From: Pyrobaculum islandicum DSM 4184
GTDB lineage: Archaea; Thermoproteota; Thermoprotei; Thermoproteales; Thermoproteaceae
Assembly (NCBI RefSeq): GCF_000015205.1
Contig: NC_008701.1
Location: forward strand, 1,243,436 to 1,307,435
Direction of reading: 5' to 3'
Length of the DNA: 64,000 nucleotides
The notes below the pieces were generated by a model. The model saw only the letters and a program-made list of their open reading frames with translations, was not told where the DNA came from and did not search any database. This document shows positions 30,770 to 39,062 of the stretch, piece by piece. The position numbers and the translations under genes are program-made. The first letter of the stretch is position 1, and every line of letters begins with the position of its first letter.

Positions 30770-31015
30770 TTAACGCGTTCTTTTCGCCCGGCGTATTGTA
30801 TACGCCACGGCGACGCCGGCAACCACAGCTCCGACGGCAAGCGCTACCGCAGGCGTCGGATCTAGCGTCCAAACCGCTTCGGCCTCTACGGGCCCTGTCA
30901 CAGCTATGCTCTTGGTCACAACGCCGTTGATTGCCCATCCGGCGAATGTGTACCTGATGGGGAAGGGGTTCCACACAGCCGCCGGCGCCACCTCCGGCGT
31001 TATCGTCGTCCCCAC
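30770..31015 (-). pseudogene. C-terminal remnant of a surface protein
   Basis: The frame reads YTFAGWAINGVVTKSIAVTG and EAEAVWTLDP, an InlB/Listeria-Bacteroides-type repeat, then a membrane anchor AVALAVGAVVAGVAVAYTI and a basic tail RRAKRTR. No signal peptide or upstream body is present, and the frame is open above the nominal GTG start without a good promoter. It looks like the end of a lost large surface protein next to the pilus genes. Confidence 0.5.
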
Positions 31016-31063
31016 GGGGTTTTGATCGTAGTAAAGTTTTTCTTTTACTGTGGTGTAAGGTCT

Positions 31064-31462
31064 ATGCGTGGTGTTTCTGAGGTTGTGGTGTCTGTGCTTC
31101 TTCTTGTGGTGTCTCTTGTACTGTCTGTCTTTGTCGTGTCTGTCTTCTTCAACGTGGTCTATTCGCCGTCGCAGTCTGGCATGGCTGTCGAGGCGGCCAA
31201 GCCGTTGTGTGTGGCGCGGGCTGTGGCTGTGGCTAACGACGGCGGCGTGGCCGTCGTCTATGTCTACAACGTGGGGGGCGGCCTCTGTGTCTTTGACAAG
31301 GCCTACGCTATATACGGCGGCGTGGTTTATCCGCCGTCGAATATAAACTATACAGTCCCCCCGGGGGCTGTGGCCAGGATAAACACAACGCTTAGATACG
31401 GCCCCGGCTTTATCTACCGTCTGACGGGGCCTAGGGGAGAGGTTGTGGAGGGGAGGCCATGA
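31064..31462 (+). CDS. Minor type IV pilin-like protein
   Basis: 132 residues from ATG 31064. MRGVSEVVVSVLLLVVSLVL is a class III signal: short leader MRG, Ser-Glu at the mature start, then a long hydrophobic helix. A small beta-rich domain follows with cysteines in KPLCVARAV and GGGLCVF. A longer frame from 31022 is less likely because the leader would not fit. The stop overlaps the start of the giant pilin-like gene (ATGA, 31459-31462). It probably primes or anchors that protein in the pilus. Confidence 0.8.
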   Translation: MRGVSEVVVSVLLLVVSLVLSVFVVSVFFNVVYSPSQSGMAVEAAKPLCVARAVAVANDGGVAVVYVYNVGGGLCVFDKAYAIYGGVVYPPSNINYTVPPGAVARINTTLRYGPGFIYRLTGPRGEVVEGRP

Positions 31463-34400
31463 GGGGTCTCTCTACCGTAGCCTCCTTCGTAGTGTTTCTA
31501 GCCGCGTTTACAGTGGTGATGTTTTCCATATTCTACTTCTACGGCTTGCTTCGGGAGGCTACTCAGAAGGGGGTGGCGGCTATCTACTCCTCTATCACAT
31601 ACGACACCGCGGCGAACATCTCCATGTCGGGAGGCGCTTGCGGAGTGGGCGGCGGGCCCTACCTCTACTACGTGGTGACAGACTCGGGAGGCGGCTTGTT
31701 GTACAACGGCACCTCTCCCCCGCCGTGTCCCCCGGGGAGGCCTGGCCTATATCTATACAGAGCCGTTAGGAGAGACGGGGGTGTATCTACCGCCGTCGTG
31801 TCTATAGGCGGCGTTTGGCTCTCTGCGGCGTCTAACGCCAGCGTAGTGGTGTTAAACGACTACAGGAGGACCTTCGCGCTGGCTTTAAACGTGACTATAT
31901 ACAACCCGACGGGCGGCTACGCCGTAGTTACAAACATCACGGCGTCTCTAGGAGCGCCTCAGATTAACTGTAGCGGGCCCCCCGCCTACAACCAGCCGGT
32001 GGTGGTGCCGCCCGGCGGCTCAAAGACCGTACAGCTGGGCGCCGCAGTCTGCGCCGCCAGCTACGACTTTGTGCTAGGCGGCCGGCCGGCGTCTGTTGTG
32101 GCAAACATCTCGGCGCGGTACAAAAACCTGACCCTCTACACGTCGTCACAGCCTGTAGCCACGGCCTACACAGCGCAGCCAACCCGCGGCAACTTCACGG
32201 CGGGCGGGGGCCGCTGCCTAGTTGGCTATATGCCAGAGGGGGCGGTCTACTACGTACTCCTCAGCGGAAGCACGCCAATTTTAAACGGGACGCCGCAGTG
32301 GCAAAGCCCTGGATACGCCGTGGTGCCCTGTCCAAACTCCGGGGGGCTCTTCCGCTATAGGGTGGTGTCTAGTTCGGGCTCTGTCGTCGAGGTGCCGGTG
32401 GCCGTGGGGAGGATCCTGGCGTGGGCCGAGAGCAACATCACAGTGGCCTACGTCAACTCCATAAACCAGACTATACGCTTCGACCTATACCTCCGATTCA
32501 CAAACCCAAACACTGGCTTCACCCCATTCAACGCCACCTACAGCCTCGTATACAACAATAGCCTCCTCAGTTGCAGTCCCACCAATGGTTCATTAAACAA
32601 CATCGTGCTTCAGCCTGGGGATACCCGCGCCGTGTATGCCGACACGGTCGCCTGCACAGTCTTGGGTAAGTTCAACGTTACAAACGTCGGGGTGAAAATC
32701 GACGCTGTATACACCGGCGGGGGCTATAGCCAGACGTTATACAGCGGCGTGGTCGGCGTGGCGAGCTACGCCGCGGCCCCCAACTGGGTTGTGGTGAGGG
32801 TGGTGTGGGGGAGCGGAGCCGCGGCGGGTACCCCCGGGTACGGCGTGGCTCAGTTCGTCTACCGGAGGGGGTTGGTTTCCCTCCTGTGGACGCCCGCCGC
32901 CGCGCCCCCGCCGCCCGTGTGTCCAGCCACCCGCGTATATCTAGACACCTCTCTAGCCCCGCTTCTCTCCGCCAGCTGGAGGCTGGTAGGCAACTATAAC
33001 GTCACGACACTGTCGATGAAGATATACCCAGGTTGGCCAGAGGATTACACAGTTGCCACGCTGGCCCCCACAACTGCCCCCCAGCAGGTCTCTCTTGTAA
33101 AAGCCGCCTCGTATGGCTCCGCACAGTACTCGGTGTACCTCGGCGGCCTCCTGCAGTTCAATGAAAGTCTCAGTTTCAACAACCCCGTCTCTCTGCCCGC
33201 CCCTCTGCGGTGGGTGACGAAGGCCTCCGGGCCGTATTGGGTTACTGCAAACGCGTCTGTGGCGGCGTTGTGTAGCTACCCCCTTCTCAACCTCACAGCC
33301 ACGCCTATGTCTAAGCTCTACAGCCAGACCTTCTCATGCGGCACTACGACGTATGTTGAGGGTTTTGGAGGTTACTGTAGTTTTTTTGGGTTTGATACGA
33401 CGCCGCCGTGGCTAATTCTAAAGGCGAGTAATCGCCTTTCAGCGGCTTACATAAGCGATAGGGTTGGGAATCCAGTGCCGTCGTTATATACAGAGGGTAA
33501 CAACGGCTGGGGCGCTGGGTTTATAAACGTGACGCAGTGGGTAGGCCCGGTCTCGGCTGGGAGTAGCTTTTCAATACAGTACTACCTCCAAGCTGCGCTG
33601 TCTGGCACAGACTATCTACAGGTGAACTTCTTCATCGACGTAAATGGAGACGGTAGGCCAGACCAGGAGGTTATATACTACTACTCCGTAAACGGGAGGA
33701 CGCCGGCTGCGCTGGCTTACAACTTCTACGGCTACGCCATACCCACCACATCTATATTACTGACCAACTTCCAGAATACACAAACCACCTGGCTTACTCT
33801 CACAATTCCACAGGTGTACTCCAGCGGCAAAATAGTCGGATTCGCAGTCGCCACGTATTCTCCAAACGGCAACACAAAGGTGTACTGGGACAACATAAAA
33901 CTCTGTGTATTGCCAAACAACATCGCCGTGTACACCAGAGGCTATAGCTACACCCAGGTATACATCGACCCCAACACCGGCAACCCAGCGCCTTCTCTAG
34001 CTACTGAGGTGGATGCCTACGGCGCCTCCGGCAACCCCCAGACGGATTGGGGAGCCGCCATCGCGGTCTACAAGCTGGCTCAGCCCGTCCCAGCCCTCGG
34101 CACCACCGTCTCCGTCTGGGGGCTCTACCAGAAGGACGCCAACGACCTCTCTAACAACGTGGCGTATGTCTCCGTCGGCGTCGACGCCAACGGAGATGGC
34201 CAGGTGGATAAGGAGTACATCCTCTACAGAAGCGACACGGGAGGAGGCCCCGGCGCCATAGTGTCGGCCTTCTTCAAAGACGCAGCCGGAAACCCAGTCT
34301 ACGTATGTACAGTAGACACCACCGGCGCCTGCGCCGCCACAGACCCCCGCTTCGTCGTCGTAAACCTCGGCGCTATGACAAGCGGCAACAGCTACACCTG

Positions 34401-34962
34401 GAGCTACACCCTAAACGACCAAGGCGCGGTGGTGGCCATAGCCCTAGCCGCCACAGACGGCAGCTACTACGGCGAAGGATACAGCGGCGACGTCTGGGTG
34501 TACTGGGATAACCTGCAGCTTCAATACAGCGCGTGTCCTCTCCCCGCCGGCTGGAGCGTCTTGGGCGCCTACGCCTGGCAGTCGTATAACTACCTCCTGG
34601 CCTCTGGGAGCGTTGCTGTGTATAGGGGGCTCGTCGCCGGTGGGCTTACCTACGTGTCTAACTTCACGGGGGTTGGGGCCTACGCGGTTTTTGACTCCTC
34701 TCTCACGCCGATTTTCGGCGTCTCCATAAGCGGTAGCGGCTTCTCAGCCCTATGCGGCTCCTCCGCCGTCTCGCTCGGCTCTCTGCCGTCGGCTGCGTGG
34801 GTTGAGCTTAGGCCTCTCTCGGGGCTAGGCGACATAATCGTGAGAGACCAGTACGGAAACATCCTAGCTAGATACGGCTGCCCCTACACCGCGGCGCCGC
34901 AGTACATAGGGTACAAAACCACAAACACCCTCAAAATATACAACATAACAGCGCTGGGCTAA
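31459..34962 (+). CDS. Giant pilin-like adhesin with two kinds of tandem repeat
   Basis: 1167 residues. MRGLSTVASFVVFLAAFTVV is a class III-like signal and pilin helix, so the protein may sit at the pilus tip or in the membrane. After it come two copies of an N-terminal module (about 60-240 and 250-430), each with YYV..SGG/LSGS..LNGT and a closing VA(T/S)YTA/YAA. Two copies of a C-terminal module (about 645-825 and 828-1028) each hold a calcium-loop motif, DVNGDGRPDQE and DANGDGQVDKE, and end in VYWDN(I/L). Many N-x-S/T sites suggest glycosylation. It is co-translated with the minor pilin and followed after one base by a small coiled-coil/membrane protein. Confidence 0.8.
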   Translation: MRGLSTVASFVVFLAAFTVVMFSIFYFYGLLREATQKGVAAIYSSITYDTAANISMSGGACGVGGGPYLYYVVTDSGGGLLYNGTSPPPCPPGRPGLYLYRAVRRDGGVSTAVVSIGGVWLSAASNASVVVLNDYRRTFALALNVTIYNPTGGYAVVTNITASLGAPQINCSGPPAYNQPVVVPPGGSKTVQLGAAVCAASYDFVLGGRPASVVANISARYKNLTLYTSSQPVATAYTAQPTRGNFTAGGGRCLVGYMPEGAVYYVLLSGSTPILNGTPQWQSPGYAVVPCPNSGGLFRYRVVSSSGSVVEVPVAVGRILAWAESNITVAYVNSINQTIRFDLYLRFTNPNTGFTPFNATYSLVYNNSLLSCSPTNGSLNNIVLQPGDTRAVYADTVACTVLGKFNVTNVGVKIDAVYTGGGYSQTLYSGVVGVASYAAAPNWVVVRVVWGSGAAAGTPGYGVAQFVYRRGLVSLLWTPAAAPPPPVCPATRVYLDTSLAPLLSASWRLVGNYNVTTLSMKIYPGWPEDYTVATLAPTTAPQQVSLVKAASYGSAQYSVYLGGLLQFNESLSFNNPVSLPAPLRWVTKASGPYWVTANASVAALCSYPLLNLTATPMSKLYSQTFSCGTTTYVEGFGGYCSFFGFDTTPPWLILKASNRLSAAYISDRVGNPVPSLYTEGNNGWGAGFINVTQWVGPVSAGSSFSIQYYLQAALSGTDYLQVNFFIDVNGDGRPDQEVIYYYSVNGRTPAALAYNFYGYAIPTTSILLTNFQNTQTTWLTLTIPQVYSSGKIVGFAVATYSPNGNTKVYWDNIKLCVLPNNIAVYTRGYSYTQVYIDPNTGNPAPSLATEVDAYGASGNPQTDWGAAIAVYKLAQPVPALGTTVSVWGLYQKDANDLSNNVAYVSVGVDANGDGQVDKEYILYRSDTGGGPGAIVSAFFKDAAGNPVYVCTVDTTGACAATDPRFVVVNLGAMTSGNSYTWSYTLNDQGAVVAIALAATDGSYYGEGYSGDVWVYWDNLQLQYSACPLPAGWSVLGAYAWQSYNYLLASGSVAVYRGLVAGGLTYVSNFTGVGAYAVFDSSLTPIFGVSISGSGFSALCGSSAVSLGSLPSAAWVELRPLSGLGDIIVRDQYGNILARYGCPYTAAPQYIGYKTTNTLKIYNITALG

Positions 34963-34963
34963 C

Positions 34964-35188
34964 ATGGGAGCAGAAAAGACGGCGCAGGCCGAGGAGAGGA
35001 GGCAACAAGCCGAGGAGGTCGAGGAGAGGAGGCGGGGCGCCGTGTTGATCATACTAGGCCTGGCGGCCCTCCTGGGGGCTTTCTGGGGCGGCTTGATCCT
35101 GCCCGCCGCGGCTGGGGCGCCCCGAGCCCTTCCAGGGAGAGGCAGTTATACAAGGGGCTTGTCTGTGGGTAAGACCCCCTCCCCTTAG
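34964..35188 (+). CDS. Small coiled-coil membrane protein, C-terminus from element DNA
   Basis: 74 residues. Residues 1-26 are charged and helical (EERRQQAEEVEERRR), and 26-50 form one membrane segment (AVLIILGLAALLGAFWGG). The rest, from about LPGRGSYTRG on, is encoded by GC-rich element-like sequence and ends near CCCTTAGGCGGGG, so the original end is probably lost. It is third in the minor pilin/adhesin operon. The role is unknown; it may be a membrane tether for the adhesin. Confidence 0.5.
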   Translation: MGAEKTAQAEERRQQAEEVEERRRGAVLIILGLAALLGAFWGGLILPAAAGAPRALPGRGSYTRGLSVGKTPSP

Positions 35189-35368
35189 GCGGGGTTTCCA
35201 CTGTGGGGGTCTCGGCCGTTGCCCCTCGCCGGGGTTATGGGCCGCGACGGGGCGGGCATTGCGGCGGGGTGTCCCCCGCCGGGGCCATCTTACACGTAGG
35301 TTGACCCGTCTCGCCCTGTGGAAGGCGCCGCTGTCTAAGCCTTTCTCTGCCCTCTTCACCGCTCTGCC
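35130..35368. mobile_element. Element remnant (right-end-like)
   Basis: GC-rich DNA with a CCCCTCCCCTTAGGCGGGG stem near 35179-35197, similar in form to the family-II end CCGCCCTAAAGGGCGG. The minus strand can be read as a TnpB-like arginine/proline-rich tail (NARPVAAHNPGEGQ), but no catalytic motif is left. There is no gene in this gap. Confidence 0.35.
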
Positions 35369-35398
35369 ATGAAAAATATACTCGCAGAACCCATCCCC

Positions 35399-35427
35399 CG
35401 CCCTGAGGGGCGAGGCTTTCGGTTGTA
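35399..35427. repeat. CGCCCTNANGGGCG end repeat
   Basis: CCGCCCTGAGGGGCGAGGCT followed by TTCGGTTGTA. The same 30-base unit is at 50860-50890, and a truncated one is at 53100-53121. It is a solo element end just upstream of the DUF1646 transporter. Confidence 0.65.
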
Positions 35428-35458
35428 TTTTTTAAAAGCTGTTGTTTTTGCGTGGGGT

Positions 35459-36514
35459 ATGGAGCTGGTTTTACAGGTGGTGTTTCTCGTCTTGCTTGTG
35501 GCTCTTCCGCTGGCCTCTAGGCGGGTGGAGCATAACCTCGAGCTGTTTTTCTTGGGGGTTGGCGTCGTGGCGGCGTCTGTTGGGGGGGTCTGGAGCCTGC
35601 ACCTTCTTGAGGAGGCTCTTCTCCACCCCGTGGCTGTCTACCAGCCGGGGGTCGGCTACGTGCCGGTGGGCATCACGCAGGTTGTTCTTCTGGCCGGGCT
35701 GGCCTTCTACCTCTTGAGGCGGAGACTAGCGGCTTGGGCCGGCGCTCTGGCTAGGCCTGGGGTGCTGGCTGCTTTGGTCCTGGCGCTGGGGCTCTCTAGT
35801 AGCGTGGTGTCTGCGGTTGTGGCGGCGGCGGTGCTGGCGGAGCTTCTGGCGTTTGCAAGGGCGCCGCACAGCTACAAGGCGGTTGCGGCTGTGTCCGGCG
35901 CATACGCCATCGGCGCCGGCGCGGCTCTACTGCCGCTAGGCGAGCCACTGTCAGCCATCGCAGTGGCTAAGCTGAGACAAGGCTTTTTCTACCTCGTAGA
36001 TGTCCTCCTCGACGTGGTCCTCATCTTGGTGATCTTCTTCGCCCTGTACACCTACTTCGCGCTGGCGAGGCGGAGGGGCGCCGGGGCGGAGGTAGAGCCG
36101 TATGAGCCGGAGCTTAGGGAGGTCTTCGCCAGGGCGGCTAGGGTGTACGTCTTCATCTTCGCCTTGACCATACTGGGCGAGTTTTTCAAGCCGCTCGCCG
36201 CCGCCGTCTCTGGACTCGGCAGAGAGGCCCTCTACCTCTTCGGCGCGGTCTCCGCCGTGGCAGACAATGCCACCCTCGTCGCAGCTCTGGTGGGCCCCGA
36301 GATGGCCCCAGAGGCGCTCCGGAGCTTCCTAACGTCGCTCATCATCGCAGGCGGCTTCACGGTGCCCGGCAACGTGCCCAACATCGTGCTGGCGGGCGCC
36401 CTAAAGATCGGCTTTAGGGAGTGGCTGAGGCTGGCCCTCCCCGTCGGCATCCCCGTGTTTACAGCCGCAGGGCTCTACACCCTGGCCCTCCTCCCACACC
36501 CGCCGCTGTTGTAG
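35459..36514 (+). CDS. DUF1646-type membrane transporter
   Basis: 351 residues from ATG 35459 (MELVLQVVFLVL); the longer frame from 35369 would include the end repeat and is rejected. There are about ten membrane segments. It resembles the DUF1646 family, related to ion antiporters of the ArsB/NhaD superfamily. AVADNATLVAALVGPEM and GGFTVPGNVPNIVLAG are conserved-looking discontinuous helix motifs, with an Asp-Asn pair in DNATL. Na+/H+ exchange is plausible but unproven. A broken homologue of the N-terminus lies at 50560-50760. Confidence 0.75.
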   Translation: MELVLQVVFLVLLVALPLASRRVEHNLELFFLGVGVVAASVGGVWSLHLLEEALLHPVAVYQPGVGYVPVGITQVVLLAGLAFYLLRRRLAAWAGALARPGVLAALVLALGLSSSVVSAVVAAAVLAELLAFARAPHSYKAVAAVSGAYAIGAGAALLPLGEPLSAIAVAKLRQGFFYLVDVLLDVVLILVIFFALYTYFALARRRGAGAEVEPYEPELREVFARAARVYVFIFALTILGEFFKPLAAAVSGLGREALYLFGAVSAVADNATLVAALVGPEMAPEALRSFLTSLIIAGGFTVPGNVPNIVLAGALKIGFREWLRLALPVGIPVFTAAGLYTLALLPHPPLL

Positions 36515-36568
36515 GCCTACCGGCGCGCGGTTACTAAAATATATATATCTCCGTCTGTTACGGGTCTT

Positions 36569-36829
36569 GTGGATGAGTTGAGAAAGGTTAGGTCTATTGT
36601 TGCGGCTTTTGCCTCTGAGGCTTTGGGGAAGTTGGAGAAGGGGAAGGCGGTAGGCGAGAGAGAGCTTATCTTCCTAGCCCTCTACCTCATCTTGAGGCGG
36701 CTGGAGGAGCTGGAGGAAGAGCAGCGGAATACGCTAAACGCCTTCCACCGCCTCGACGAGCTTGTAGACGTAGTAAAGGAGCTGAAGGCGGCGGTGAAAA
36801 AGCTCGCGGGCGAGGGTCAGATGACATAA
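36569..36829 (+). CDS. Small coiled-coil protein
   Basis: 86 residues from GTG 36569, with TATA-like ATATATATATC about 25 bp upstream. The protein is almost wholly helical: EALGKLEKGKAVGERELIF, then RRLEELEEEQRNTLNAFHRL and VVKELKAAVKKLA with heptad spacing. It has no membrane segment. It may be a homo-oligomer or partner of another helical protein. No family was recognised. Nothing gene-like was seen in the following 143 bases to 36972 apart from a possible promoter near 36943. Confidence 0.55.
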   Translation: MDELRKVRSIVAAFASEALGKLEKGKAVGERELIFLALYLILRRLEELEEEQRNTLNAFHRLDELVDVVKELKAAVKKLAGEGQMT

Positions 36830-36972
36830 CGAAGGGGGTTGCCTGTTGTAGCCTTTTGTTGGCGAGACTCAGTGGGTTGCATCTCTGCTGGATCACAGGC
36901 GTCTCGAGGGTGCAGGGAGGGGTTCGGCCTTGAAGGGCGGATTACTATATTAACTTACAGTTTTGTGGCCTT

Positions 36973-37486
36973 ATGGATTTGGATCTCGCTAGGGTGTTTG
37001 CGGCTGTGGGGGCCTTCTTGGCTGGGGCGGGGGTTGTGTCGAGCTGGGTTGCCACCTTGGTGGGGGCCGTTTTGATTTATGTGGGGGTTTTGGAGTTTTT
37101 GGGGAGGCTGGGAGACGCCAAGGGAGACGCGTTGAGTTGGTTGGTATATGTTATTGTGGCGTCTGTGGCATATACTATATGCATATAGCGTCGCCGGCTT
37201 CTCCATCTCGCACTTGCTCTGGGGGCCTGGTCTCCACGGCGTTGCGCTTGTCGTGGCTGCTGTCGCTTGGGTGGTTGGCTGGGTTTTTCAAGTGGCTTCT
37301 GCATATAGATTTAGGCGTGTTTTAGATACTCTAGCCAAGGGAACCGGGGAGGAGGTTTTTAAGACCGCGGACAAGCTCTACTGGTGGGGGTCTGTATTTG
37401 CAGTCGTAGCCGTCGGGATCGTTCTACTTTTTGTCGCATATATACTCCTGGGGGTTGGATTTCTTACTACAAAAATCCGCAGCTGA
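36973..37486 (+). pseudogene. DUF996-like membrane protein, frameshifted near 37180
   Basis: Two frames join into one membrane protein of about 170 residues. Frame one (36973-37188) gives MDLDLARVFAAVGAFLAGAG and two to three membrane segments. Frame two (in use from about 37180 to 37486) gives YSVAGFSISHLLWGPGLHGV and further segments, with the cytoplasmic motif FRRVLDTLAKGTGEEVFKTA seen in DUF996 proteins. The switch lies in the repetitive stretch TATACTATATGCATATA, where a one-base indel suffices. It could be a pseudogene, a slippage product or an error. Confidence 0.6.
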
Positions 37487-37599
37487 TTTCTAAAAGAGCC
37501 AAAGAGTCTCTATAGCTAAAGGCCCGTCTTCCTGCTTTCTTTTTCACTATTGAGGTTTTGTCGTTGGCGTGGGAATATTCCAATGTTGAAAACAAGGGG

Positions 37600-37870
37600 C
37601 TGGTTGCAAAGGGCTTAAAGTCTGTCTCCCAGCAGGCATGGGGGCGCCGCCCGAGAGGGCCCCATACCTGCTGGTCTCACGCCGGAGACGCCTTGGATGT
37701 CCGTGGCAGTGCGGGCGAGGAGAAAGTCCCTAGGCGCGAGTCAACTATTACCGACAACAATGGCCTAAGGACGCGGTGATACGTCGGATGGCCCTGGCGG
37801 GAGCTCGCCGCGGTGAAGACGCAGACGGAGAAAAACCGCGTCCCCGCCCTAAAGGGCGAACAGTTGTAAG
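37600..37870 (+). ncRNA. Solo family II right end / omega-RNA-like region
   Basis: No protein is supported. A strong hairpin pairs CCAGCAGGCATGGGG (37629-37643) with CCCCATACCTGCTGG (37660-37674), with a single C-A mismatch. Further on, GGGCGAGGAGAAAGTCCCTA matches the family-II right end at 21700-21600, and CCGCCCTAAAGGGCG closes it (37842-37856). The order agrees with the tnpB end at 47700-47612. No nuclease gene remains. Confidence 0.55.
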
Positions 37871-37922
37871 TCACTGCGTTTTTGCCGACAGATATGTTAA
37901 AAATAGTGGCGCACCTTTGTAT

Positions 37923-38792
37923 ATGGATTTGAGTAATTTAGTTGAAAAGGTGGCGCGTTCTGTCGTCGGCGTTGTGACGAGGGGGTTTGGGGCCTTTGGC
38001 GAGGGCTTCGGCTCCGCCTTCGCCATAGACCGGGGGGTCTACGCCACGGCATACCACGTCGTGGCGCAGGCGGGGGAGGTGGCGTTGATCACCCCCGAGG
38101 GGGAGGTGGCCGACGCCGTGGTGGCGGCGGCGGATCCCGCCGAGGATCTAGCCATACTCTACTCCGACCTCTACGCCGTCCCGCTGGCCCTTGGGAGCGC
38201 GCTGAGGCTGAGGGTCGGGCAGGGGGTAGTCGCCGTGGGCTTCCCCCTAGCCCTCCTTGACAAGCCCACTGCGACCTTCGGCATCGTAAGCGCCGTGGGG
38301 AGGAGCTTGAGGGCTGGCGATAGGTTTTTCGAGTACCTCGTCCAGACAGACGCGGCGATCAACCCCGGCAACTCGGGCGGCCCGCTCGTGAACCTCTCCG
38401 GAGAGGCGGTGGGGGTCTGCTCGGCCGTAATCGCCGGGGCCCAGGGCCTGGGCTTCGCGGTGCCTATAGACCTAGTCAGAATCATGTACCAGATGGTGAA
38501 GAGATACGGGAGATACGTAAGGCCGGCGCTCGGGGTATACGTCGTCGCGTTGAACAAAGCTCTGAAAGCCCTATACGGCCTCCCCACAGACAGAGGGCTC
38601 CTCGTTGTCGACGTCATGCCTAACTCGCCCGCCGAAGAGATGGGCATCGCCCGAGGCGACATCTTAACCAAGGTCGACAGCCGCGAGGTGGCCAACGTCT
38701 TCGAACTCCGCCTGTTGATAGGCGAAGCGCTGGTCCAGGGCAGAACCCCCAGGATAGAGGTCATCAGAGGCGGAAGGAGTATAGAGCTCTAA
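37923..38792 (+). CDS. HtrA/DegP-like serine protease with PDZ domain
   Basis: 289 residues from ATG 37923; the longer frame crosses an element end and is rejected. A trypsin-like fold is shown by ATAYHVVA (His45), DPAEDLAIL (Asp75) and NPGNSGGPLVN (Ser151), the complete triad. A PDZ domain follows (about 200-289) with PALGVYV, LLVVDVMPNSPAEEMGI and GDILTKVDSREV. No signal peptide or membrane segment is evident, so it is probably a cytoplasmic quality-control protease or chaperone. A TATA-like GTTAAAAATA lies about 28 bp upstream. Confidence 0.9.
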   Translation: MDLSNLVEKVARSVVGVVTRGFGAFGEGFGSAFAIDRGVYATAYHVVAQAGEVALITPEGEVADAVVAAADPAEDLAILYSDLYAVPLALGSALRLRVGQGVVAVGFPLALLDKPTATFGIVSAVGRSLRAGDRFFEYLVQTDAAINPGNSGGPLVNLSGEAVGVCSAVIAGAQGLGFAVPIDLVRIMYQMVKRYGRYVRPALGVYVVALNKALKALYGLPTDRGLLVVDVMPNSPAEEMGIARGDILTKVDSREVANVFELRLLIGEALVQGRTPRIEVIRGGRSIEL

Positions 38793-39062
38793 CCGCAGAC
38801 GCCGACGGCGCGGGGAACACCGGCGTGCAACACCACGCCGCTCTCCCACAGGCGTGAGCAGAGCCGTGACTCACCGGCGTTACGGCCCGTGCCGCTGGAG
38901 ACAGAAGCCGGCGCTGGATACGCCGAAAACGGGCAGACGCCCCCTACGGGCCAATGAAGGGCATCCGAAGCCCCCAGCTTGCCGCTCACACGACGTCCGC
39001 ATCGATTTGAAAAAGGTTTCAGCAAAAGAAGAAGTAAAAAATACACCTGAATTGTCCCACAT
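38793..39062. mobile_element. Probable element remnant
   Basis: GC-rich sequence to about 38990 that can be read as a C-terminal TnpB-type tail in broken frames (for example RREQSRDSPA-like and AGDRSRRWIRR). No catalytic motif, stem or end repeat could be fixed. The last 60 bases are A-rich and should hold the promoter of the gene at 39063. Confidence 0.3.

Noticed and set aside
30705-30974. Longer pilin frame
   Set aside because: A class III signal must be near the N-terminus; the promoter precedes ATG 30704.
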